DNA of 14,065 bases from the NCBI GenBank assembly GCA_014846175.1, contig RKAV01000065.1, positions 1 to 14,065 on the forward strand. The letters are read 5' to 3'. Of this stretch, positions 6,819 to 13,041 are shown piece by piece. This stretch comes from a bacterium. GTDB lineage: Bacteria; Bacillota_I; Bacilli_A; RF39; UBA660. The translations under genes were made by a program, and so were the position numbers. Under the pieces are notes generated by a model. The model saw only the letters and a list, made by a program, of their open reading frames with translations, had not been told where the DNA came from and did not search any database. Numbering within the stretch: position 1 is the stretch's first letter; each line of letters starts with the position of its first letter.

Positions 6819-9449
6819 TTAAAGCTTGTTATTTTTTTTAATTGCAGCTTGAGCAGCAGCTAATCTTGCAGTTGGAACACGATATGGACTACAAGAAACA
6901 TAAGTTAAACCAGTTCTATGACAAAAATCAATACTAGCTGGGTCTCCACCATGTTCACCACAAATACCAAGGTCAATATCAGGTCTTACACTTTTACCAA
7001 GTTTTACTGCCATATCTACTAATTTACCAACACCTTCTTGGTCTATTGTAGCAAAAGGATCTTGTTCAAATATCTTTTTAGTATAATAATCTTTTAAGAA
7101 TTTAGAAGCATCATCTCTTGAAAAGCCATAAGTAAGTTGGGTTAAATCATTAGTACCAAAGGAGAAGAAACTAGCTTCTTCAGCAATCTTATCAGCAATA
7201 ACACAAGCTCTTGGTATTTCAATCATTGTACCAACCTTATAATTAAGTTTCTTACCACTTTCTTTAATGATTTCATCAGCTGTATCACAAACTATCTTTT
7301 TAATATAAGAAAGTTCATTTGTTGTTCCAACAAGTGGAATCATAATTTCTGGAGTAACTTCTATACCCTCATTCATAACTTCTAATGCTGCTAGAACTAC
7401 TGCTTTTGTTTGCATAACAGCAATTTCTGGATAAGTAATAGCAAGACGACAACCTCTATGACCCATCATAGGATTAAATTCTTTTAAAGACTCTACTCTA
7501 TTCTTTAAATCAGTAAAACTCATATCTAAAGTAGGAGCTAGCTCTCTTATCTCTTCATCAGTATGTGGTAAAAATTCATGAAGTGGTGGATCTAAGTATC
7601 TAATTACTACTTCATATCCTTTCATTGTTCTAAACAAACCTTTAAAGTCTTCTTTTTGATAAGGTAAAATCTTAGTTAAGGCTTCTTCCCTTTTTTCTTT
7701 AGTATCAGCTGTAATCATTCTTCTAAAATTAAAGATTCTATCTTTATCAAAGAACATGTGTTCTGTTCTACATAGTCCTATTCCTTCAGCACCAAAGTCT
7801 CTTGCTACTTTAGCATCTCTTGGATTATCAGCATTTGCTCTTACTCTTAATTTTCTAACACTATCAGCCCAACTCATAAATGTTTCAAAATCACCACTTA
7901 TAGTAGGTTCAACTGTTAAAATCTTTTCTCCATAAACATTACCAGTGCTACCATCAAGTGATAAATAATCTCCTTCATGATACACTCTTCCAGTAGCAGT
8001 AGTTACTGTCTTATTAACTTCATCTACTATTAAACTACCACACCCAGAAACACAACAAGTTCCCATTCCACGAGCAACAACAGCTGCATGAGAAGTCATT
8101 CCTCCTCTTATTGTTAAAATTCCATGTGCTAGATTCATACCTTCTATATCTTCAGGTGATGTTTCACTTCTTACTAAGAGTAAATCTTTTTCTCCCCTCT
8201 CATGAGAAGCCATAACATCTTCTGCTGTAAAATAAATCTTACCTGTTGCTGCTCCAGGTGATGCTGCTAATCCTTTAGCAATAACTTCTGCTTTACTCAA
8301 AGCATCAGAATCAAAGGTCTTATGTAACAATTGATCAAGACTAGAAGCATCTACTTTCATTAAGGCTTCTTCTTTACTAATCATTCCTTCTTCTACCATA
8401 TCAACAGCTATTTTTAAAGCAGCAGTAGCAGTTCTTTTACCATTTCTTGTTTGTAACATATAAAGTTTACCATCTTCAATAGTAAATTCCATATCTTGCA
8501 TATCTTTGTAATGATTTTCTAGGATAGAACAAATTCTTTCAAATTCATTATAACACTCTGGCATTACTTCTTTTAAAGTAGCGATTGGTTGTGGAGTTCT
8601 AATTCCTGCTACTACATCTTCTCCTTGAGCATTCATTAGATATTCACCAAATAAAACTTTCTCTCCTGTCGCTGGATTTCTTGTAAAAGCAACTCCTGTA
8701 CCAGAAGTATCTCCTTTATTTCCATAAACCATTTGTTGAACATTAACAGCTGTTCCCCAATTAGATGGTATATGGTTAAGACGGCGATAAGTTTTTGCTC
8801 TATCTGTATTCCAACTTCTAAATACAGCTTTAATAGCTTCTAATAATTGAACTCTAGCATCTTGAGGAAAATCTACTCCTGCATATTTTTTATATTCTAT
8901 TTTATATCTTTCAATCACTTCTAATAAATCATCTGCTGTTAAATCTGTATCATTAGTAACATTTTTCTCTTCTTTAATCTTATCAAATAATTTTTCAAAA
9001 GAACTTTTAGGAAAGTTCATTACTACATCAGCAAACATTTGAATAAAACGGCGATAACTATCATAAACAAATCTTTTATTATTAGTTATTTTACTAAATC
9101 CTGAAGCAACACTATCAGTCATTCCAAGATTTAAGACTGTATCCATCATTCCTGGCATTGATACTCTAGCACCACTTCTTACTGATACTAATAAATGATT
9201 AGTTTCATCTCCAAACTTTTTACCTGTTATTTCTTCTAGATGAGCTAATTCTTTAAATATTTCCTCTTCTATTTCTTTATTTATTGTTTCATTTTCTTCA
9301 TAATACTTAGTACAAGCATCAGTAGATACGGTAAATCCTTGGGGAACTGGTAGACCTAAACTAGTCATTTCGGCAAGATTAGCTCCTTTTCCTCCTAAGG
9401 TATTACGCATATCTTTATTACCTTCACTAAAAGCATAAACATATTTCAT
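6819..9449 (-). CDS. ppdK: Pyruvate, phosphate dikinase
   Basis: Interconverts pyruvate, ATP and phosphate with phosphoenolpyruvate, AMP and pyrophosphate; in anaerobic Firmicutes it works at the end of glycolysis or in gluconeogenesis; cytoplasmic. The 876-residue product is full length for the family. In order: an N-terminal ATP-grasp nucleotide-binding domain (GGKGANLAEM near residues 19-28, RSGARVSMPGMMDTVLNLG at 91-109); the central phosphohistidine domain with GGMTSHAAVVARG, H454 being the phosphorylated residue; and the C-terminal PEP/pyruvate-binding barrel with GLCRTEHMFF (558-567) and the catalytic C830 in GICGEHGGDP. The start ATG at 9447-9449 follows AGAAAGGAT. An extended -10 (TGATATACT) lies about 27 bases upstream. 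No ppdK regulatory protein is adjacent. Confidence 0.97.
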   Translation of the reverse strand: MKYVYAFSEGNKDMRNTLGGKGANLAEMTSLGLPVPQGFTVSTDACTKYYEENETINKEIEEEIFKELAHLEEITGKKFGDETNHLLVSVRSGARVSMPGMMDTVLNLGMTDSVASGFSKITNNKRFVYDSYRRFIQMFADVVMNFPKSSFEKLFDKIKEEKNVTNDTDLTADDLLEVIERYKIEYKKYAGVDFPQDARVQLLEAIKAVFRSWNTDRAKTYRRLNHIPSNWGTAVNVQQMVYGNKGDTSGTGVAFTRNPATGEKVLFGEYLMNAQGEDVVAGIRTPQPIATLKEVMPECYNEFERICSILENHYKDMQDMEFTIEDGKLYMLQTRNGKRTATAALKIAVDMVEEGMISKEEALMKVDASSLDQLLHKTFDSDALSKAEVIAKGLAASPGAATGKIYFTAEDVMASHERGEKDLLLVRSETSPEDIEGMNLAHGILTIRGGMTSHAAVVARGMGTCCVSGCGSLIVDEVNKTVTTATGRVYHEGDYLSLDGSTGNVYGEKILTVEPTISGDFETFMSWADSVRKLRVRANADNPRDAKVARDFGAEGIGLCRTEHMFFDKDRIFNFRRMITADTKEKREEALTKILPYQKEDFKGLFRTMKGYEVVIRYLDPPLHEFLPHTDEEIRELAPTLDMSFTDLKNRVESLKEFNPMMGHRGCRLAITYPEIAVMQTKAVVLAALEVMNEGIEVTPEIMIPLVGTTNELSYIKKIVCDTADEIIKESGKKLNYKVGTMIEIPRACVIADKIAEEASFFSFGTNDLTQLTYGFSRDDASKFLKDYYTKKIFEQDPFATIDQEGVGKLVDMAVKLGKSVRPDIDLGICGEHGGDPASIDFCHRTGLTYVSCSPYRVPTARLAAAQAAIKKNNKL

Positions 9450-9475
9450 ATTCTCATATCCTTTCTATTTACTTA

Positions 9476-9484
9476 AGTATATCA
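9476..9484 (-). promoter_or_regulatory. Extended -10 promoter of ppdK
   Basis: Minus strand TGA-TATACT (TATACT at 9481-9476) just after the terminator of the EIIB-like gene. No good -35 is seen; the extended TG motif supports the call. Implied leader is short, about 20 bases. Confidence 0.5.
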
Positions 9485-9485
9485 A

Positions 9486-9517
9486 AAAGAAAAGAAAAAA
9501 AGTAGCATAAACTACTT
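9486..9517 (-). terminator. Intrinsic terminator of the EIIB-like gene
   Basis: Arms AAGTAG (9500-9505) and CTACTT (9512-9517) around a 6-base loop, followed on the minus strand by a T-rich tract (TTTTTTCTTTTC). The stop codon TAG lies within the stem. Confidence 0.7.
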
Positions 9518-9817
9518 CATTTCATCAATATATTTTTTTAGTTGTTTAGAATCTTGTCCTAATATAATTTTTAACTGATTATTAATTTCCACTACTCCTT
9601 TAGCACCTAGCTTTTGAATAGCTTCTTTATCAGCTTTACTAACATCTTTCAATGTAACAATAAATCTAGACATTTTTATTTCTGATTGAATGATGTTATC
9701 TTTTCCTCCTAGATATTCTACTAATTTATTAAAGTCTAAGCCAGCATCCTTCTTGTTAGCTTTAAGTACTGCAAGTAATATAACTAGAAGTACTAATAAA
9801 ATAATTATATATTCCAT
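9512..9817 (-). CDS. Membrane-anchored PTS EIIB-like domain protein lacking the active-site Cys
   Basis: A 101-residue protein. Residues 3-20 form an N-terminal transmembrane helix, and residues 28-98 match the fold and length of a glucose-family PTS EIIB domain (LVEYLGGKDNI, then SRFIVTLKD, then KLGAKGVVEINNQLKIILG). In active EIIB domains a Cys two residues before the TR pair carries the phosphate; here that position is K48 (EIKMSRF), so phosphotransfer by the normal route is not possible. Small anchored EIIB-like proteins occur in low-GC Gram-positives and mycoplasmas, and I infer a regulatory or scaffolding role rather than sugar transport. There is no EIIC or EIIA nearby. The ribosome binding site GGAGG lies six bases before the ATG; a terminator follows at once, so it is a single-gene unit upstream of ppdK. 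Confidence 0.8.
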   Translation of the reverse strand: MEYIIILLVLLVILLAVLKANKKDAGLDFNKLVEYLGGKDNIIQSEIKMSRFIVTLKDVSKADKEAIQKLGAKGVVEINNQLKIILGQDSKQLKKYIDEMK

Positions 9818-9911
9818 TTTTATCCTCCAACAACCCTATTATACTTTATTTTTAATTACTCTTCAAGTCTTTAATTTTTTCAAAAAACTATTTATTTTTC
9901 TATTACTATTA

Positions 9912-9920
9912 TGATATAAT
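9912..9920 (+). promoter_or_regulatory. Extended -10 promoter of tRNA-Leu
   Basis: TGA-TATAAT, with a perfect TATAAT at 9915-9920, eight bases before the tRNA. The region 17-18 bases upstream (TTTATT) is a poor -35. Confidence 0.6.
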
Positions 9921-9928
9921 CTATTCAT

Positions 9929-10015
9929 GCACATGTGGCGAAACCGGTAGACGCGGCAGACTCAAAATCTGCAGAAGATTTCTTCGTATGGGTTCAAGTC
10001 CCTTCATGTGCACCA
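9929..10015 (+). tRNA. tRNA-Leu (anticodon CAA)
   Basis: Acceptor arms GCACATG (9929-9935) and CATGTGC (10005-10011) pair perfectly, with discriminator A and encoded CCA (10013-10015). The D arm is GCG/CGC with GG in the loop. The anticodon stem GCAGA/TCTGC encloses CTCAAAA, giving anticodon CAA (9963-9965), which reads TTG. A long variable arm (GAAG-ATTT-CTTC) marks a class II tRNA, as expected for Leu. The T arm (ATGGG/CCCTT) has one T-T mismatch at its second pair around the normal TTCAAGT loop. Confidence 0.95.
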
Positions 10016-10028
10016 TTAAAGAATCTGG

Positions 10029-10086
10029 TTGAACTTAGGTTCAATTTACTAATAAATATCAATTCTAGAAATGGAATTGATTTTTT
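10029..10086 (+). terminator. Terminator region after tRNA-Leu (two hairpins)
   Basis: A first 6-bp hairpin TTGAAC-TTAG-GTTCAA (10029-10044) is followed by only three T residues. The second, ATCAATTC (10058-10065) and GAATTGAT (10074-10081), has an 8-bp perfect stem and runs into TTTTT, and is the convincing terminator. Confidence 0.75.
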
Positions 10087-10112
10087 GTTGTGTAAAAGAA
10101 AGGGATGATTTA

Positions 10113-10385
10113 ATGGTAAATATAATTAAAGAAGATTTAGATATTGAAGAAGCACTAAAAAAGAAATTAGAGTTTATATGTAGTTTTTGTAATACTAAAT
10201 ATGAAATTAAAAAAGGTTCAATTAGAACAATAGAAGGAACAAATCTCTCTTATGTAGAACCACATAGAATAATAATTAAAGGTATTACATTCCTAGCATT
10301 TAATTATGAAACAAATATCTATATAGAAAATTTAAGTAATAAGATTTTAATTAAAGATTTAGAAGAATACATTAAAAGTATTTAA
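10113..10385 (+). CDS. Unknown 90-residue protein with a CxxC motif
   Basis: The frame begins at ATG 10113, about seven bases after AGAAAGGG; an in-frame ATG at 10071 lies inside the tRNA terminator and is rejected. The product starts MVNIIKEDLDIEEALKKK, has a single CSFC pair (about residues 23-26) that could be half of a metal site, and a beta-rich middle (HRIIIKGITFLAFNYETNIYIENL) ending in an acidic/basic helix. No signal peptide or membrane helix is seen. It has no visible promoter of its own after the tRNA terminator. A 13-base inverted repeat lies on its two sides (10069-10081 and 10394-10406). I do not recognise the family. Confidence 0.55.
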   Translation: MVNIIKEDLDIEEALKKKLEFICSFCNTKYEIKKGSIRTIEGTNLSYVEPHRIIIKGITFLAFNYETNIYIENLSNKILIKDLEEYIKSI

Positions 10386-10431
10386 AAAAACTTATCAATT
10401 CCATTTTAGATAACGATTTTAAGCCAAATAT

Positions 10432-10459
10432 TTGACATTTTATTAAAAAGTGATAGAAT
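10432..10459 (+). promoter_or_regulatory. Strong promoter of the recombinase leader
   Basis: Perfect -35 TTGACA (10432-10437), a 16-base spacer, and an extended -10 TGA-TAGAAT (TAGAAT at 10454-10459). Transcription would begin near 10466, about 150 bases before the recombinase ATG. Confidence 0.8.
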
Positions 10460-10480
10460 ATAAACCAGTCAAGAGAAACT

Positions 10481-10505
10481 ATCTATTTAAGAGGGTTAAA
10501 TAGAT
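10481..10505 (+). promoter_or_regulatory. 10-bp hairpin presenting the leader ribosome binding site
   Basis: A perfect inverted repeat ATCTATTTAA (10481-10490) and TTAAATAGAT (10496-10505) with loop GAGGG. The loop is the Shine-Dalgarno of the 19-codon leader ORF, and the leader ATG begins in the right arm. Folding could therefore tune leader translation. Confidence 0.65.
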
Positions 10506-10563
10506 GCGATGGAAAGATAATTTAATTATATTTTATTATTTAGAATTAATAAGGTGTCAGTAG
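10504..10563 (+). CDS. 19-residue leader peptide before the recombinase
   Basis: ATG at 10504 lies eight bases after GAGGG and opens a frame encoding MRWKDNLIIFYYLELIRCQ, ending with TAG at 10561-10563. The last codons and the stop form the left arm of the terminator hairpin at 10551-10593. This is the arrangement of transcription attenuators: a ribosome at or near the leader stop would cover the left arm and prevent terminator formation, allowing the recombinase to be transcribed. The peptide itself has no recognisable homolog to me. Similar leader-plus-terminator control is known for tet(M)-like and some ribosome-protection or efflux genes; its use for a recombinase here is inference. Confidence 0.55.
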   Translation: MRWKDNLIIFYYLELIRCQ

Positions 10564-10597
10564 TATTAATATCCTTAATACTTTTGACACCTTTTTT
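10551..10597 (+). terminator. Attenuator-like terminator in the recombinase leader
   Basis: A long two-part stem: AAGGTGTCA (10551-10559) pairs with TGACACCTT (10585-10593), and inside it AGTATTAA (10562-10569) pairs with TTAATACT (10575-10582), loop TATCC. A run of six T follows. It sits between the leader ORF and the recombinase ribosome binding site, so it would stop transcription before the gene unless disrupted. Confidence 0.85.
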
Positions 10598-10617
10598 GTT
10601 AGAAAGGATTTGATTTT

Positions 10618-12447
10618 ATGAATGAAGAAAAGAAAATTGCTGGTCTATATATTCGTGTTAGTACTGAAGATCAAGCTCGTGAGGGCTTTAGTTTACCAGA
10701 GCAAGAAAAAAGACTTCGCGCTATGTGTGAGTATAAAGGTTAGGAAATATATAAACTTTATAAAGATGCTGGTATAAGTGCTAAAACTGGTAATTATAGA
10801 CCTGCATTTGAAGAATTATTACAAGATATTAAAGATAAGAAATATAATACTATTGTTGTATTAAAATTAGATAGATTAACAAGAAGTGTTTATGATTGGG
10901 AAAATATATTAAAGTTTTTGGAAGAAAATGATGCTTACCTAGATTGTGCTAATGATGATATTAATACTACTAATGCTAATGGAAAAATGATTTCAAGAAT
11001 ACTTACATCAGTATCTCAACAAGAAATAGAAAGAACATCAGAAAGAACTAAAATTGGTCTTGCTGGTGCTATTAAGTCAGGTCATATTCCTGGACATACT
11101 CCTTTTGGTTATAAACGAGAAGAAAAATTAATGGTTCCTGATATTACAACAAAACATATAGTTGAAAGAACGTATCAATTATATTTTGAAGGTAATTCTT
11201 ATCAAACTATTGCTAATATATTTAATTCTGAAAATGTTGGTAATAAAAAATGGCGAGATAATACCATACTTGAAATGATAGAAAATCCAATTTATAAAGG
11301 TGATTATTTACATGGAAAAAGAAATAAATATCCAGCTTATTATGAAGACGTAGTTGAGCCAATAGTTAGTAAAGAGATGTGGGAAAATTGCCAAGTGCAA
11401 CAACAAAAGAATTCTAGAAGTTATCAAAGATACCAAACATATTTATTCTTACAAAAACTTAAATGTCCTAAATGTGGAAGAATTATGGGTGGTAAAGCAA
11501 CATATAAAAAGAAATTTGATAGAACTTATTATTACTATGGTTGTAATGAATGCAAGAATAATATCAAAGAAGATTATATAGAAGAATCAATAAAAGAATT
11601 ACTTGGAGATATATTTGAATATGATTCAGTTGTTAATGAATTCTTTCTACCAATGATTAAATCTAAAATATCTAATCCTAAAGAAGAAATAGAAAAAGAG
11701 ATAAAGAATCAGCAAGCAAAAAGAGATAGAATTAAGCAAGCATATATTAATGGTTCGTTTACTTTAGAAGAACACGATAAAGAAGTTAAATATGTTGATG
11801 ATACTATTGCTGAACTAGAAAGACAAATATTGGAACAAGAACAAGTTAAAGAATTAAAATTTACCCCAGAAGATATTTTAATCAAAAGAGATATGAACTT
11901 TATCAATAGAGTTAAATTACCAATGCTATATAAAGCAATTGTTGAATGTTGGGAAGATTTAGTTCGCGAAGAAAAATCTAGAATAATAATGAACTATATT
12001 GATGATATTAAATTAACTAAAAATAGTTTAAATCAATATGTAGTTGAAAGTGTTAATTTTAGAACTACATTCTATAAAGATTTTAAAAAGTTATATGATG
12101 ATGGTTTTATAGATTGGAAAAGAAAATTCATATATGATTTTAATGGTATAAGAATAGATAGTAAAATTCGTTATAGCGAATATATACCATTTAAAAAAGT
12201 ATATGAGCATTTAAAAAGATTAAGTGAGTGCTATGATGTATCATTCTATAAGGGAACGTATTACAAGGATACTGAAAAAGTAGATATGCTACCTTTAAAG
12301 AAGGGTGAAGTAATTATAAGAATGTTCCTTACTGAAGAAGATGATTCAAATAAAGATAAAATTGGTATGGGTATGATTTGTGTTAGTGATAGTCCTAATG
12401 ATATTCATGTAGATTATCATGAATTATTTGAAGCAACACCAGAATAA
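10618..12447 (+). pseudogene. Large serine recombinase with an in-frame TAG at codon 42
   Basis: A 609-codon frame for a large serine recombinase, the enzyme that integrates and excises mobile elements or phages by strand exchange through a Ser-DNA link. ATG 10618 follows AGAAAGGA. Domains in order: resolvase catalytic domain (S15 in YIRVSTEDQ; LDRLTRS; ILTSVSQQEIERTSER), recombinase DNA-binding domain (GHIPGHTPFGYKRE through NPIYKGDYLHGKR), zinc ribbon (Cys 283, 286, 309, 312; first pair CPKC), a coiled-coil (about 353-425), and a C-terminal tail of about 180 residues, longer than usual. Codon 42 is TAG (10741-10743), after CEYKG where relatives often have an aromatic residue; the frame is otherwise intact for 567 codons. 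It is probably inactive as read, through a TGG or TAT to TAG change, unless the stop is read through or is a sequencing error. Confidence 0.88.
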
Positions 12448-12464
12448 ATACGAACACGTTTTGC

Positions 12465-12677
12465 TGAAACGAAGTTTCAATGAAAATGTGAAAAGTATTT
12501 ATCTTGGAACTTTATGAAGTTTTAACCATTACGAAGTTTTGGTTATTACGGAATAAAGTAAACAGATTCTAAGGTGTTAAACCTTAGCCCACTGGATATT
12601 TTGTATGGAACGTACAAAATTCCTAGGGGGTTAGAAATTTTGGATGACCAAAATGACCACTTGAGTGGTCACTTCTA
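12465..12677 (+). other. Hairpin-dense region, candidate structured RNA or DNA element
   Basis: The 245-base gap after the recombinase holds seven inverted repeats in a row. They are TGAAAC/GTTTCA (12465-12479), AACTT/AAGTT (12508-12521), AACCA/TGGTT (12524-12544), CTAAGGT/ACCTTAG (12569-12587), ATTTTGTA/TACAAAAT (12598-12620, extendable by GGA/TCC), ATTTTGG/CCAAAAT (12637-12654) and TGACCAC/GTGGTCA (12654-12671). TAGAA (12632-12636) and TTCTA (12673-12677) can close a stem around the last two hairpins, forming a three-way junction directly before AGGAGG. Three copies of GAAGTTT occur in the first part. No RNA family is recognised. Confidence 0.6.
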
Positions 12678-12680
12678 GAA

Positions 12681-12686
12681 AGGAGG
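12681..12686 (+). promoter_or_regulatory. Perfect Shine-Dalgarno beside the predicted three-way junction
   Basis: AGGAGG at 12681-12686, six bases before the ATG at 12693 and four bases after the closing stem of the predicted junction. It fixes the start of the CHAT-like frame and is positioned for control by the folded RNA. Confidence 0.7.
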
Positions 12687-12692
12687 AAACTT

Positions 12693-13004
12693 ATGCCACA
12701 ACTTGCTTATTCCTTACATTTAGGTAGTGATAAAAATAAGAAAAATATTTCAAGAAAAAATGGTGTCTATATATCTATACTAACACCATCTATTGGGATG
12801 AACAATTCCATTGGTGATGAAGTAGCTATTGTTTTTGCTTCTCAATTATATTCTTCTATCAGTTTTGGACTATCATTAGAAAAAGCATTTTAACAAGCAA
12901 TAGTATCATTAAAATTATATGAAATACTAGAAGAACAAACTCCACAATTATATGTATCGGAAGGAATTGAAGCAAAAGATATTTATTTAGTTACAAAAAA
13001 CTAA
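12693..13004 (+). pseudogene. C-terminal fragment of a CHAT/caspase-like protein with an in-frame TAA
   Basis: A frame of 103 codons plus stop from ATG 12693 is interrupted by TAA at 12891-12893 (codon 67) and then continues for 36 codons to TAA at 13002-13004. The middle part (SIGMNNSIGDEVAIVFASQLY, LSLEKAF) and the end (EEQTPQLYVSEGIEAKDIYL) resemble the C-terminal part of bacterial CHAT/caspase-like peptidase domains, where a similar IGDEAAxxFxxxFY, a GxSxxxAF helix and a TPxL strand occur. The His/Cys catalytic part is absent, and residues 1-33 (MPQLAYSLHLGSDK and onward) do not match it, so even with the stop repaired this would not be a complete protease. The strong ribosome binding site suggests the N-terminal part was once, or still is, translated. 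Likely a remnant left by recombination near the serine recombinase; family assignment is moderate. Confidence 0.5.
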
Positions 13005-13029
13005 AAAACCACCTCATTTTAGAGATAGT
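13003..13029 (-). terminator. Terminator of the beta-rich protein gene
   Basis: On the minus strand ACTATCTC (13029-13022) pairs with GAGGTGGT (13015-13008) through eight pairs including two G-U, with loop TAAAAT, followed by TTTTT. It lies between the convergent CHAT-like frame and the minus-strand gene and works best for the minus strand. Confidence 0.6.
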
Positions 13030-13041
13030 TTTTAAATTGAT

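Noticed and set aside
6780..6830. Terminator after ppdK
   Set aside because: Only weak AT-only complementarity is visible without a clear stem and T run.
9690..9914. Open frame on the plus strand opposite the EIIB-like gene
   Set aside because: It is antisense to a well-supported gene, lacks a ribosome binding site and is only low-complexity hydrophobic sequence.
9929..10015. tRNA-Leu as attachment site of the recombinase element
   Set aside because: I see no second copy of the tRNA 3' end in the window, and large serine recombinases usually do not use tRNA ends. An element boundary cannot be drawn.
11709..11906. Minus-strand frame inside the recombinase
   Set aside because: Antisense to the coiled-coil region; its Ser/Leu-rich product mirrors Lys/Glu codons on the other strand.
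12460..12480. Hammerhead-like ribozyme core
   Set aside because: CTGAAAC followed by GAAG superficially resembles the core, but the required CTGANGA is not present.
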